From NCBI RefSeq assembly GCF_947499215.1, contig NZ_CANMNI010000003.1, forward strand, positions 124,001 to 188,000: a stretch of DNA of 64,000 nucleotides, read 5' to 3'. Made by a program: the position numbers and the translations under genes. A model generated the notes under the pieces. It searched no databases, was not told the origin of the DNA, and was given only the letters and a program-made list of their open reading frames with translations. Every line of letters begins with the position of its first letter. The stretch's first letter is position 1. Below are positions 36,319 through 45,217 of this stretch, one piece after another. The stretch comes from an uncultured Pontibacter sp. Lineage in GTDB: Bacteria; Bacteroidota; Bacteroidia; Cytophagales; Hymenobacteraceae.

Positions 36319-36600
36319 CTAGTCGCTGTATTTTTAGAGCAATAGTTCGGTAATGGCCCTGTTTACTAAGTAGAGGGCAGCTTACATCCCTGTTTGGCAA
36401 CAGTTCACCCAAAACAAGGTAAATGCCTTACTTTACTTTAAAATTGTGCTACTTTTTTCCGTTTTTTTTTGTTGTTATAAATGGTTGGGGTGTTTCGCAG
36501 GCAGTATCATGCAGGTGCTGCCGGTTGCAACATGATCTGCCGAAAATACGGGCTTTTAAAAAACTAGGAGGAAATGTAGAGAAATGTAAACGAGTGAACC

Positions 36601-37509
36601 GTGCCTAGAAATGAAATATTGACCTTTGATACGATTGCTGCCTTTGAGAAAAAAATAAACCACGATACACGGCCCTATGATCCGGGCCTCATGCTCCTGC
36701 CGGGAAGGCTAGAGGAAAGGCATCAGAATGTAGATCCAAAGCTGGGTATTCCAGCTTTAAGGAGAAACTTTAATCTGATTTACCTCCTGTTGGATGGTTT
36801 GCATGATATAAAACTCGATGACGAACACCGCTGGCTAATGCCCCATGATTTGATCATCGTACCCGAAAACGTGCTCTACGCCTCAAACAATATTGCCGGT
36901 TGTAAAGGGTTTTGCCTAGAGTTCAAGTCTGAGTTTCTAGCATCGGTTCTGCAAGGCACGCTGGCGGAGCAGTTTCCGTTTTTTGATTTGGAGGCTGAGC
37001 ACGTGATCAGTCTCACGCCCCGAGAAAGCGAACTGGTACAAAAAGCCTTTAATGACATCATAGAAATGGACAACAGCAGTCTGCGGGAGAGAATGCAACT
37101 GCTCCGCGACTATGTGCACATCCTGCTGCTCCTGATCCGGGATTGCTACAAAGCACGCTATACAGTTTACATCAAAGAAAAAGCGACCCGCGCCGTACAA
37201 ATCACAAGCGAATTTAAGCGCCTCTTGGAAAAAAAATTTGAGGAAATGCACGAGGTGCGCCAGTATGCCGCCATGCTTAACATCACGCCCAAACACTTGG
37301 CTGATGTAGTGAAAAGCACAACCGGCAAATCCCCGCACGAGTTTATCAATAACCGTTTGCTGCAAGAGGCCAAAGCCCTGCTTAAGGGTACGGATATGTC
37401 TGTGGCCGAAATCGCCTATCAGCTCAGCTTCGAGGACCAGTCTCACTTCAGCCACTTCGTAAGGCGCAAAACAGGGCAGACTCCTCTAGAGATTCGCCGA
37501 AGTTACTAG
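36601..37509 (+). CDS. AraC-family transcriptional regulator
   Basis: A 302-residue regulator. The N-terminal half is a cupin-like ligand domain (about 30-130), followed by a helical linker. The C-terminal AraC DNA-binding domain (about 205-300) has both HTH units: MHEVRQYAAMLNITPKHLAD and MSVAEIAYQLSFEDQSHFSH, ending FVRRKTGQTPLEIRR. The start is GTG at 36601; a good AGGAGG lies upstream at 36568 but the nearby ATGs run straight into stops. The gene is followed 100 bp later by a methyltransferase gene in the same direction, a possible target. Confidence 0.9.
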   Translation: MPRNEILTFDTIAAFEKKINHDTRPYDPGLMLLPGRLEERHQNVDPKLGIPALRRNFNLIYLLLDGLHDIKLDDEHRWLMPHDLIIVPENVLYASNNIAGCKGFCLEFKSEFLASVLQGTLAEQFPFFDLEAEHVISLTPRESELVQKAFNDIIEMDNSSLRERMQLLRDYVHILLLLIRDCYKARYTVYIKEKATRAVQITSEFKRLLEKKFEEMHEVRQYAAMLNITPKHLADVVKSTTGKSPHEFINNRLLQEAKALLKGTDMSVAEIAYQLSFEDQSHFSHFVRRKTGQTPLEIRRSY

Positions 37510-37609
37510 TCTGTACAAATCATTCCGAATTCCATACAATACTTTGGCAGGTATAAAGTGTAATTTTAGATTGAAATCAACCAAACTAAGCACTTAAACC
37601 ACCTGAACT

Positions 37610-38674
37610 ATGGACACCAACACGATTATACCGAAAGAGATCAGTACAAAAAAGATAGCAGATTTTGTACATCACCTGATGGATGACCTCAGCGCAGCCG
37701 AGCGGGTTAGAATGACCTATCTGGGCAGTCAGCTTGGCTTGTATAAAGCGATGGCCTATGCCGGCCCCATGAACGTAGGGCAACTTGCAAGACGCACAGG
37801 GTCGAGCATTAAACTGGTGAAACACTGGGTAGACAGTCTGGCGACTGAAGGTTACTTAGTGCACGAACCAGAAACCGATACCTTCTGCCTGCCAGCTGAA
37901 CATGCCATTGCGCTCACCGACCCCAGCAGTCCGTACTACATTGGCAGCCGCTTTGAGAATGGCAGAGGAAGCAATACTACCCAGACAAAACTGGGCCGCA
38001 AGGCTGTCGAAAATTCTACTGAGTACATGCTGGCTGAAACTTGGCGCTTCTCGAATGCATCGGCCCGCTTTTTTAGCGAAGAGTATGTCAACAGCCTGTT
38101 CAATAGTTGGCTCCCCAGCGTGGAAGGGCTAACGGAGCGGCTGCGAAACGGCATTACGGTGGCCGATTTAGGTTGCGGTCGCCACGGAGCCTCCACTTTG
38201 GTCATGGCTGGTGCCTTCCCAAGTTCCAGATTTATAGGGTTCGACAGGTATGAATCCTCCGTAGAGCGCGCCAATTTGCTAGCCAAAGAAAAGCACATCA
38301 CCAATGCGCACTTTGAGCTTGCTACTGCCGAGCAGGTATACGCCCAACAGTACGACCTGATTACGCTGATCGAGTGCCTCAACAGCATGGGAGACCCGCA
38401 GGATCTACTGCTGGAATGCTACGAAGTGTTGAAGCCCGATGGCGTGCTGATAGTGGCCGAGGCGAAAGACAGCAGTCGGGTAGGAGAGGAAATGTATCAG
38501 CGTATGCGGGCCTCCAAATTGCGACCCGTAAAAGGCGAAGAAATACACAGGGTAGAACTGGGAGTGGACGGACACGAGCATGAACTGCAGCATATGGCGA
38601 GTAAAGCGGGCTTCTCGCATTTCCAACGGGTAGCCGAAACGCACTACGACAAGGTCTATGAGATGCGGCCCTAA
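37610..38674 (+). CDS. SAM-dependent methyltransferase with winged-helix N-terminus
   Basis: A 354-residue class I methyltransferase. Residues about 30-100 look like a dimerisation or winged-helix domain (MTYLGSQLGLYKAMAYAGPM, GQLARRTGSSIKLVKHWVDS), as in O-methyltransferases and the Rv2258c-like group. The SAM fold starts near 180 with motif I VADLGCGRHGASTLVMA, acidic end IGFDRYESSV, and motif around LITLIECLNSMGDP. The methyl acceptor is unknown. Placed after the AraC regulator gene. Confidence 0.82.
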   Translation: MDTNTIIPKEISTKKIADFVHHLMDDLSAAERVRMTYLGSQLGLYKAMAYAGPMNVGQLARRTGSSIKLVKHWVDSLATEGYLVHEPETDTFCLPAEHAIALTDPSSPYYIGSRFENGRGSNTTQTKLGRKAVENSTEYMLAETWRFSNASARFFSEEYVNSLFNSWLPSVEGLTERLRNGITVADLGCGRHGASTLVMAGAFPSSRFIGFDRYESSVERANLLAKEKHITNAHFELATAEQVYAQQYDLITLIECLNSMGDPQDLLLECYEVLKPDGVLIVAEAKDSSRVGEEMYQRMRASKLRPVKGEEIHRVELGVDGHEHELQHMASKAGFSHFQRVAETHYDKVYEMRP

Positions 38675-38738
38675 GCGAATTTCAGCCTACGCCTTGCCCA
38701 CAAGGCATTATGCAAGGATATGGCTTTCTTTGAGCATG

Positions 38739-39233
38739 CTAGGCCGGTCTTTTCGATGTATTTTTGGAATCTGAGAGCGGCCTGACCATGTGCTGCGTGG
38801 AGGGAGTGAAGCCCAGTGATTCCCAAAAGCGTACTCCCCGAGGGTTTTGCACAGACACCTGCAACTCCAAGTGGTCCGCACCTTGGTCGCTTAGCCACTT
38901 GTGGGCGGCTTCGAACAGCTCTTTGCCGATGCCCCTGCCACGGTACTCCTCCCGCACGATCGTTTCCCCGATGTAGCCCTTGTTGGAGAGTTTAAAACCC
39001 GCGGAACCGGGGCGCAGACTGGCTACCAGCATCCCTGCCCAAACTTCTTCCTCTTGATACACGAACACACGCGTGCTTTTGTCCTTCACCCGATGAAGCA
39101 GCTCCGTCTTCAGGGTTTGCTCGCTGCCCGGTTTATACCTGAACACAGCATGATGCCCTTGGTGCTGGTCGAGCAGCAGACGCCACAGTTCGTATAGCTC
39201 GTCTATGTCTTCAGGCTGGGCTTCGATGATCAT
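38739..39233 (-). CDS. GNAT-family N-acetyltransferase
   Basis: A 164-residue acetyltransferase: MIIEAQPEDIDELYELWRLL at the N-terminus, acetyl-CoA loop REEYRGRGIGKELFEAAHKW, and C-terminal QVSVQNPRGVRFWESLGF. Substrate unknown. It lies 9 bp after a HAD phosphatase gene on the same strand, likely one transcript. Confidence 0.9.
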   Translation of the reverse strand: MIIEAQPEDIDELYELWRLLLDQHQGHHAVFRYKPGSEQTLKTELLHRVKDKSTRVFVYQEEEVWAGMLVASLRPGSAGFKLSNKGYIGETIVREEYRGRGIGKELFEAAHKWLSDQGADHLELQVSVQNPRGVRFWESLGFTPSTQHMVRPLSDSKNTSKRPA

Positions 39234-39242
39234 AACTGGATT

Positions 39243-39875
39243 TTAAAATAAGGTGGTCAGGTCGCTGACGCGCTCCAGACGGTGCTCGTATTCGCTCACT
39301 TCGCGGTAGCCGTAACCAGCGTGTATAAACGGCACGCCAGCCTTTTGGCTTGCTTCTAGGTCGCCGGGCGTGTCTCCCACATACACGGGAGCTTCCAAGC
39401 TGTTACGGTCAACAATGGCCTTCAGGTTCACATCCTTGGGGTCGCCGGTGCGGCCGGAGCACTCGAAGTCACCGAAATAACGGCCCAAGTCATGGCGCTC
39501 CAGAAAAGCCTCGATGTAGCCGTCCTGACAATTGCTCACGATAAAGAGTTTGTACTTGCTATGTAGGTAGCGCAGGGAGTCTTCAAGCCCTTCGTATAAC
39601 TGTCCGCCATGCTTGCGGATGTGCGCCATTTCCTCTTTAGCGCTTACCTCCATCAGTTCCTGCTGCTGTTCAGCGTTCAGGTGCGGGAAGAGCATCGGGA
39701 AAATGAGGTTGTGCTGTGTGCCTGCAATGGAGCGAATCTTGTCAGGTGTGATCTCCTGTATTTCAAAATCGACTTGCTTGCGGGCGGCGCTCCAAGCTTT
39801 GGCCACGGTTTCGGCGGCGTCCCACAGGGTGCCGTCCAAGTCGAATATGATACTGTCTATTTGGTTATTCATCAA
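39243..39875 (-). CDS. HAD-family hydrolase (phosphoglycolate phosphatase-like)
   Basis: A 210-residue HAD subfamily IA phosphatase: motif I IIFDLDGTLWDA, cap region helices, motif II FIVSNCQDGY, and motifs III/IV with KDVNLKAIVDR and VYVGDTPGDLEAS. It probably acts on a small phosphorylated metabolite, with the substrate not deducible. Paired with a GNAT gene downstream and an NTF2-like gene upstream on the same strand. Confidence 0.9.
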   Translation of the reverse strand: MMNNQIDSIIFDLDGTLWDAAETVAKAWSAARKQVDFEIQEITPDKIRSIAGTQHNLIFPMLFPHLNAEQQQELMEVSAKEEMAHIRKHGGQLYEGLEDSLRYLHSKYKLFIVSNCQDGYIEAFLERHDLGRYFGDFECSGRTGDPKDVNLKAIVDRNSLEAPVYVGDTPGDLEASQKAGVPFIHAGYGYREVSEYEHRLERVSDLTTLF

Positions 39876-39908
39876 GTAGGTATAGGTAAATGTGCGTCAG
39901 GTATAGGC

Positions 39909-40337
39909 TTACTGATTGTGAGGCGGTATAAAAGTGACCTCCACGATCAGCCCATCCTTTACGCGGTATACGGCAATGGCGTCGGTGCGCGGTTCTCCTT
40001 TTTTGCGCTGCACCTTCTCCTGATCGATCACCACATCGCCTGCCACAATGCGGTTCACGATTTCGCAATGCAGGTCGGGTGTGTTGGCGAACATGGCACC
40101 ATAGCGCTTGTGCAACTCCTCGCGGCCTTGGTAGGTAAGCACGCCCGGCTGTCGGTATACCTTCACGGTGTCGCTGAAGGCACTGGCAAACAGGTCGATG
40201 TCGCGGCTGTTGTAGCCCTTCAATTGCAGTTCTACCGGTTTCACAACGGCAGGTGTTTCGGGTTTGCTTTGGCTCATAGCTGTCAGGCTGCTAAACAAGA
40301 GTAGGAAAAGGAGTATCAGGTGTTTGATCATGTACAA
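39909..40337 (-). CDS. Secreted NTF2-like (SnoaL-type) protein
   Basis: A 142-residue protein with a signal peptide (MYMIKHLILLFLLLFSSLTA, cleavage near residue 22) and an NTF2-like fold: LQLKGYNSRDIDLFASAFSD, GREELHKRYGAMFA and AVYRVKDGLIVEVTFI. Such domains are often steroid-isomerase-like or scaffold. No catalytic role can be assigned. It is divergent from the YdcF-like gene. Confidence 0.82.
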   Translation of the reverse strand: MYMIKHLILLFLLLFSSLTAMSQSKPETPAVVKPVELQLKGYNSRDIDLFASAFSDTVKVYRQPGVLTYQGREELHKRYGAMFANTPDLHCEIVNRIVAGDVVIDQEKVQRKKGEPRTDAIAVYRVKDGLIVEVTFIPPHNQ

Positions 40338-40395
40338 AATTAGTCAAATTTGCGGGGATATACCTTGCCTGCTGCTATTGCGTATAAGCGGAACT

Positions 40396-41028
40396 ATGCT
40401 AGAAGAACTCATCATTCGCGCACTTTGCGACACTATACCTGCCGAGCCGGTGGACGCCCTTTTTCTGTTCGGACAGACGGAGGACAACCAGCAGGCGGCT
40501 TTTGAAACAGCCCATCAGTTTTTGCAGAGCGGCCGCACAGATAAGGTGCTCTGCCTCGGCACCGAAGCCATGAGTGGTTATCCGGGATTTGAGGTATGGA
40601 AAAAGGAGATGGTAAAGCTAGGTATAGGAACGGAGCAACTTATACCTGTTCCACCTGTGCCAGCCGACACAGATCTACTGCATACCCTCATCGAGGCAAC
40701 GTCGGCGGTGCGTTTCGCAAAAGAGCAGGGCTATCGATCATTGGCTGTCACGGCGGCCCCATTTCAGCAGCCCCGTGCTTTTATGACAGCCATCACTGCC
40801 GCGTTACGTGAGTACCCGCAGCTATACCTCTACAGTCTTCCGGGCAAAGCCATGCCTTGGCAAGAGGAAGTAGTGCATTCGCAAGGCAAGCTAGAAGACA
40901 CCCGTGCCGGTCTCATCGCCGGTGAGATGGAGCGCATCCGCTGCTACCACGACCGCAACGACCTCATCTCGGTAAAAGAGGCGCTCGACTACCTGAACCG
41001 GCGGGACAAAAAGAAGTTAGGGAGTTAG
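40396..41028 (+). CDS. DUF218/YdcF-like protein
   Basis: A 210-residue protein with the layout of the YdcF/ElyC group: hydrophobic strand DALFLFGQ, LCLGTEAMSGYPGF, HTLIEATSAVRFAKEQGYRS, then LAVTAAPFQQPRAFM. No membrane anchor is seen with this start. The frame stays open upstream into the divergent NTF2-like gene, so the start at 40396 is preferred. Function unknown; possibly nucleotide- or cell-envelope-related by family. Confidence 0.75.
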   Translation: MLEELIIRALCDTIPAEPVDALFLFGQTEDNQQAAFETAHQFLQSGRTDKVLCLGTEAMSGYPGFEVWKKEMVKLGIGTEQLIPVPPVPADTDLLHTLIEATSAVRFAKEQGYRSLAVTAAPFQQPRAFMTAITAALREYPQLYLYSLPGKAMPWQEEVVHSQGKLEDTRAGLIAGEMERIRCYHDRNDLISVKEALDYLNRRDKKKLGS

Positions 41029-41084
41029 AAGGTTTTATACCTGAACAAAAAATCACTTTCTAACTTCTCAACTTTCTAACTAAC

Positions 41085-41708
41085 TCAATTTCTGAAACGA
41101 ATGGCCCACATACCGCGCAAGTCACCCGGTTTGAAGCCAGTGGCGCGGTCTTCGGGGTATAGCTTCTGTATTTCGGCCTGCAGTTCTCTGGTCAGTGCTT
41201 CGCCCGGCACACCGTGGCAGGCTTGGCATTGCGGCTGTAGCAAAATCGGCTTGGCAAAAAGCACCTGCCCTTCATCGAGCATCACCAGCGTATCGGTCTG
41301 ACTCAGGTCGCGGCCCTGCTCTTTCCAACTGGCAAAGGTGCTGAGCAATGCCTCTTCCTGTGCGTCGGGTTTGTTCTCCGGATTGCGGTACTGCAGGGAG
41401 GTGCGCCGGATGTGGGCATCGAACTGAGCCGAGAGCGAATCGGTAAGCGGGTAAGCCTCCACGTTACAGAACTGTAGCGCGTTCAATGGACCACCTTCTT
41501 TCATGGCCCGCATCAGGTTGTGGCTCAGCGTATCGAAGCTGGTTTTGGCTATGGTGCGGCCCTGCTGTCGATACTGCTCTAACTGCTCTTCTGACAGGGC
41601 GTTTTCTGTGTCGGCGCTGGCCTCTTGCTGCTCCTGCTGTTGCGGTGAGTTACAGGCTAGTACACCTGAAATCAAAGCAAGCAAGGCAAAGTTGCTTAGG
41701 TTTTTCAT
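41085..41708 (-). CDS. DUF3365 lipoprotein with a c-type haem motif
   Basis: A 207-residue exported lipoprotein. The signal sequence has a lipobox (ALISGVLACNS, modified Cys near 19). A Q/E-rich linker follows, then the Tll0287-like/DUF3365 domain (GGPLNALQFCNVEAYPLTDS, ILLQPQCQACHGVPGEALTREL) with CxxCH for covalent haem, ending RGMWAIRF. Redox or gas-sensing roles are proposed for such domains. Here the role is unknown. Confidence 0.88.
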   Translation of the reverse strand: MKNLSNFALLALISGVLACNSPQQQEQQEASADTENALSEEQLEQYRQQGRTIAKTSFDTLSHNLMRAMKEGGPLNALQFCNVEAYPLTDSLSAQFDAHIRRTSLQYRNPENKPDAQEEALLSTFASWKEQGRDLSQTDTLVMLDEGQVLFAKPILLQPQCQACHGVPGEALTRELQAEIQKLYPEDRATGFKPGDLRGMWAIRFRN

Positions 41709-41807
41709 ACGCTTTTTCTTTGCTGAACGTGCGGGAATTTAAGAAGTTGAGTCTCGGGTCCTGCGTTAAAAGTTGATCAAAGCAAAGGCTGTGAGAACTT
41801 AGCTCTC

Positions 41808-41919
41808 ATTGTCATTCCACTACGCCCGATACGAGAGCCGAAGGGAGCAAGCGTAACACAGAGAAATCCGGGTATGGGCACGCCATACGTCAGATTTCTC
41901 ATTGCATTCGAAATGACAG
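41808..41919. repeat. Intergenic repeat-like element with complementary ends
   Basis: TTGTCATT near the left end and AATGACAG near the right end bracket GAGAAATCC and GATTTCTC, plus a small hairpin GTATGG/CCATAC (41872-41888). This resembles the GTCATTTCGA/GAGAAATCT intergenic elements common in Bacteroidota genomes. Only one copy is in this window. Confidence 0.5.
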
Positions 41920-41958
41920 AATAGATATAACTCAGAACTCGAGACTCAGAACTCCCAA

Positions 41959-42252
41959 TTATCCTTCAAAGCCTTCCACCGCGATCATGCGGGTGCTGGA
42001 GGCACTCTGGCGCAGGGCTTTGGCAGGGGCATATTCTTCAGACGACCACCAAGCTTTCGCTTGCTCCATGGTCGGGAATTCGAGCATCACGATGCGGGTA
42101 GGGTTCCAGTCGCCTTCCAACGGAGAAACGGCACCGCCGCGCACAATGAACTTGCCATCGAAAGGCTTCAGGGAGCCCGGTGTCAGTTTTTTGTAATCTT
42201 CATAAGCGGCAGGATTGTTCACCTCCACGTCTACAATAATATAAGCTGGCAT
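41959..42252 (-). CDS. DUF1330 family protein
   Basis: A 97-residue protein of the dimeric ferredoxin-like DUF1330 family: AYIIVDVEVNNPAAYEDYKK, GSLKPFDGKFIVRGGAV, RIVMLEFPTMEQAKAWWSS. Cytoplasmic; function unknown. Possibly a small monooxygenase-like fold protein. Confidence 0.9.
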   Translation of the reverse strand: MPAYIIVDVEVNNPAAYEDYKKLTPGSLKPFDGKFIVRGGAVSPLEGDWNPTRIVMLEFPTMEQAKAWWSSEEYAPAKALRQSASSTRMIAVEGFEG

Positions 42253-42424
42253 AAATCTTAGGTATAAATTAAATAATAGGATGGCTGCATATTAGGGATA
42301 ATCCGGATATGGTGCAAACCAAAAATCAAGCTGATATACAAAACAATTTTACCTTGAAAAATTAAAGTTTTAAGCTTTTTGTCTGTTGATTTCGTACATC
42401 GCACCTATACAAGCCCTTCATTTT

Positions 42425-42967
42425 ATGACACAGACCAAAAACCTCGAAGTATGGCTGCGCGGTCCGCTGCCTGAAGTGCCCGCCCTGCTGCAACCGGTAG
42501 CCCATGCACTGCTGCAGGCCCGCGAAGAAGTAGAGAATTTTATGCAGGATTTTCCGGACGAACTGCTCTGGGAGCGGCCTGCCGGTGTGGCCTCGGTAGG
42601 CTACCACCTGCAACACCTCACGGGTATACTGGAGCGCCTGTTTGCCTATGCCCGAGGCGAACAGCTTACGGAGCATCAACTGGCCTATCTGTATGCCGAA
42701 GGCAAACCGGTGGGGGAGGATAAGCAGTCAGAAACACTGGTGCAGAAGTTTAGCGAGCAGGTAGACAAAGCCATGGAGCAGCTGCGGCAAACCGATGAAC
42801 GGACCCTGACAGAAAGCCGACAGGTCGGCAGGGCGCAGGTAGATTCCACCGTGATGGGCCTACTTTTTCACGCCGCTGAACACAGCATGCGCCACGTGGG
42901 ACAGCTGCTGGTGACGGCAAGGGTACTGCGGGAGCGTGAAATGATGAATGGTAATATGGTGGATTAA
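42425..42967 (+). CDS. DinB-family protein
   Basis: A 180-residue four-helix DinB-like protein: LQAREEVENFMQDFPDELLW, metal His in SVGYHLQHLTGILERLF and a second His pair in FHAAEHSMRHVGQLLVTARV. Such proteins may be metal-dependent thiol transferases. The start at 42425 is chosen over an upstream in-frame ATG at 42386, which lacks family similarity. Confidence 0.88.
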   Translation: MTQTKNLEVWLRGPLPEVPALLQPVAHALLQAREEVENFMQDFPDELLWERPAGVASVGYHLQHLTGILERLFAYARGEQLTEHQLAYLYAEGKPVGEDKQSETLVQKFSEQVDKAMEQLRQTDERTLTESRQVGRAQVDSTVMGLLFHAAEHSMRHVGQLLVTARVLREREMMNGNMVD

Positions 42968-42995
42968 GGGATAGGGCGCTTAGGTCTTGAAAACG

Positions 42996-44009
42996 TCAGA
43001 TCAGGGTGATGTTCTCTGGCTGAACCGAAAGGTATACCAAATCGCCAGCCGCTACATTTCTATCTTGTGTTCTGACTGAGATAATAGTGCCCTGTAGTTG
43101 TACCTGCACATCATAATAACCGCCATAAAAAGTCACGCTCTTTACGGTGCCTTTTAAAGTATGCGTACCTTCCGGTACCAGTCGGACATGCTCTGGGCGC
43201 ACTAGCAGGTCGTGTCTACGAGCGGCTATACCTAGCTTGGCCGCAAACTCCGAAGCTACATCAGCCGGTATCAGGTTGTAGCTGCCAAACAACCCGGCGG
43301 TATAAGCATCCACCGGGTGGCGGTATACCTCCTCGGGCGTGCCTTCCTGTATGATTCGGCCACCTTTGAGCACGATGATGCGGTCAGCCCAAGAAAGGGT
43401 ATCGTGCGGGTCGTGGGAAATGAGGATGCAGGTGATGGCGAGTCGCTCGGTGATGTCGTGTATGACCTCCTGTAGCAGTAGTTTGTGCCCCTTGTCCAGA
43501 TTAGAATAAGGCTCGTCGAGCAAAAGCAAGTCGGGCCATGTACTGAGCAAGCGGGCCAAGGCGATGCGCTGGCGCTCCCCGCCCGAAAGCTGGTTGGTTT
43601 TGCGCTGGGCCAAGTGACTGATGCGGCACACCTCGTACAGGGTTTCGGCCTCATCGCCTTGCAGCATGTTAGCATAGCGAAGCACCTGCTCTACGCGCAA
43701 GAACTGTGGCAAATCGTAGTGCTGCGACAGGTAGGCAATCCCTTCGTGGCCCGGCACCAGTTTGTCGTGCGGACCGATCACACGCTTGCCTTCAAAAGTG
43801 ATCTGCCCGGCGCTGGGCTGCACCAATCCGGCAATGGTCTGTAGCAGCGTGCTCTTGCCAGAACCGGTCTCGCCGGCAATCGCAATCTTCTCGTACTCGC
43901 GCTGCCCGAAAGTAATGTTGTGCAGCACAGTATGACCCTCCTCGTGCACACTGATTTCGGCTACCTCAAGAAAGCTCATACTTGAAATTTTATTTAGTAA
44001 GAAGAGCAA
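42996..44009 (-). CDS. ABC transporter ATP-binding protein of the PotA/FbpC type
   Basis: A 337-residue ATPase with Walker A GETGSGKST, signature QLSGGERQRIALARLL, Walker B LLLLDEPYSNLD and switch ISHDPHDTL. The C-terminal OB/TOBE region (LLVRPEHVRLVPEG, ISVRTQDRNVAAGDLVYLSV) is typical of iron(III), spermidine or molybdate importers. No permease or binding protein gene is adjacent. An alternative start at 43979 (MSFLEVAEI) fits the family better; the longer frame adds ten residues. Confidence 0.88.
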   Translation of the reverse strand: MLFLLNKISSMSFLEVAEISVHEEGHTVLHNITFGQREYEKIAIAGETGSGKSTLLQTIAGLVQPSAGQITFEGKRVIGPHDKLVPGHEGIAYLSQHYDLPQFLRVEQVLRYANMLQGDEAETLYEVCRISHLAQRKTNQLSGGERQRIALARLLSTWPDLLLLDEPYSNLDKGHKLLLQEVIHDITERLAITCILISHDPHDTLSWADRIIVLKGGRIIQEGTPEEVYRHPVDAYTAGLFGSYNLIPADVASEFAAKLGIAARRHDLLVRPEHVRLVPEGTHTLKGTVKSVTFYGGYYDVQVQLQGTIISVRTQDRNVAAGDLVYLSVQPENITLI

Positions 44010-44018
44010 CCGCCCAAA

Positions 44019-44498
44019 CTAGCAGCCGCAGAAGATTTCGATCGAGACGTTTTTATCGGTCTCTTTGATCTCATAAAAACAGCCTACCTCTTCAGGCTCA
44101 AAGAGAAGGGGGGCAACCCAGCTGTTGTCAGGCTCTAGGTAAAGCGTCTCGATGAAAGAGCGTAAAGCTGTCAGGCTTACTTTAGGGAAGGTCACCATTT
44201 CGCTGATTCCCTTTCCCTCTTCGCAATTACTGATCGCGTAGCTGATTCCGGATTCAAAATTCTGCTGGAAGGCACAGGCTCTCTCCTTGTCCCACTCATT
44301 AAATATAACAGAGTTCTTCGGAGAAGCCGGCTTATAGTAGGTTTTTAAGTATAGATAGGTAAGCGACTCAGCATGGCCCACCTGCTCTTGCAGTGCTTTC
44401 AATTTGGCGGTATCGGGTTTGGCCAGCACAAAGCTCTGCGCTAAACTGAGGCTAACTGATAATGTATAAGCCATGAAAAAGCAGTAAGCCTTCAGCAT
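44019..44498 (-). CDS. Secreted protein of unknown function
   Basis: A 159-residue protein with an N-terminal signal peptide (MLKAYCFFMAYTLSVSLSLAQ, cleavage after LAQ). The mature part has several cysteines (ACAFQQNF, NCEEGKG, CGC at the end) and acidic/aromatic composition. No family recognised. Another start (MAYTLSV) within the signal sequence is possible. Downstream of the SRPBCC gene by 5 bp. Confidence 0.65.
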   Translation of the reverse strand: MLKAYCFFMAYTLSVSLSLAQSFVLAKPDTAKLKALQEQVGHAESLTYLYLKTYYKPASPKNSVIFNEWDKERACAFQQNFESGISYAISNCEEGKGISEMVTFPKVSLTALRSFIETLYLEPDNSWVAPLLFEPEEVGCFYEIKETDKNVSIEIFCGC

Positions 44499-44503
44499 AA
44501 AAC

Positions 44504-44890
44504 CTAAAACTCGTCCTCGTAAAACTCGATCAGTGCACCGAAGTAGGCTTCGTTCCAGCCCTCCACAATGTCGTCGTAATCTTCATCGGGAATGTTGAGG
44601 TGACGCAGCTCGGCAGAGGTGCCGTGTTTGTGCGGGTGCAGCTTAATGGTCACGATGGATTTGGCCTCTTGTTCACCGAAGTACCACTCCTGCACGAGCA
44701 TCTTGCCTTCCTCAAACTCGAGGTTCTTACCCACGATGTTGCCCTCAAAAAGTGAGAACTCCGAGCCCGGCTCCGTCGACATTTCCGCCGGATCACCGGA
44801 CCAAAGCTGGATCGTGGTGGGGTTGGTAAGGGCCGTGTATACCTCTTCAGGAGAGGCCGGTACGATAAAGTATTTTTTGTAGTCTTTCAT
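44504..44890 (-). CDS. SRPBCC (AHSA1-like) domain protein
   Basis: A 128-residue START/Bet v1-fold protein: KKYFIVPASPEEVYTALTNP, IQLWSGDPAEMSTEPGSEFS, FEGNIVGKNLEFEEGKMLVQEWYF, ending in an acidic FYEDEF. It binds hydrophobic ligands or acts as an Aha1-like activator; the ligand is unknown. Confidence 0.88.
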   Translation of the reverse strand: MKDYKKYFIVPASPEEVYTALTNPTTIQLWSGDPAEMSTEPGSEFSLFEGNIVGKNLEFEEGKMLVQEWYFGEQEAKSIVTIKLHPHKHGTSAELRHLNIPDEDYDDIVEGWNEAYFGALIEFYEDEF

Positions 44891-44911
44891 GTCTGCTCAG
44901 TTGGGGCGCTG

Positions 44912-45133
44912 TTATTGGTTTGCAAAGGTTCTGATGTAGAGCTCCTCTACTTTCTGCCTTGCCCAAGGCGTTTTGCGCAAAAACTTCAGACTGGAGTTAA
45001 TGCTCGGGTTAATGTTGAAACTGTTGATGTTGATCTTGTACCCCAGTTCTTCCCAGCCATAATAGTCTACGAGCTGCACCAAGATGCGCTCGAGTGTTTT
45101 GCCATGCAAGGGGTTATTTTTCTGTTCTTCCAT
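44912..45133 (-). CDS. VF530/DUF2132 family protein
   Basis: A 73-residue protein that matches the VF530 family throughout: [61 protein letters not shown] small helical, possibly DNA-binding protein of unknown role. Confidence 0.9.
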   Translation of the reverse strand: MEEQKNNPLHGKTLERILVQLVDYYGWEELGYKININSFNINPSINSSLKFLRKTPWARQKVEELYIRTFANQ

Positions 45134-45217
45134 ACGCAGGTGTTAGGGCTTGCAAGTTCCGCACATTATCGGGAATACGCAATTTAATTAACAGAAGCCG
45201 CTATACCAGTGTTCTGG

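Noticed and set aside
36423-36608. 61-codon frame ahead of the AraC gene
   Set aside because: Low-complexity hydrophobic start followed by basic filler, no family features, and it overlaps the GTG start of the AraC regulator.
39609-40304. 231-codon plus-strand frame over the HAD and NTF2-like genes
   Set aside because: Antisense shadow spanning two real genes and their gap; no family features.
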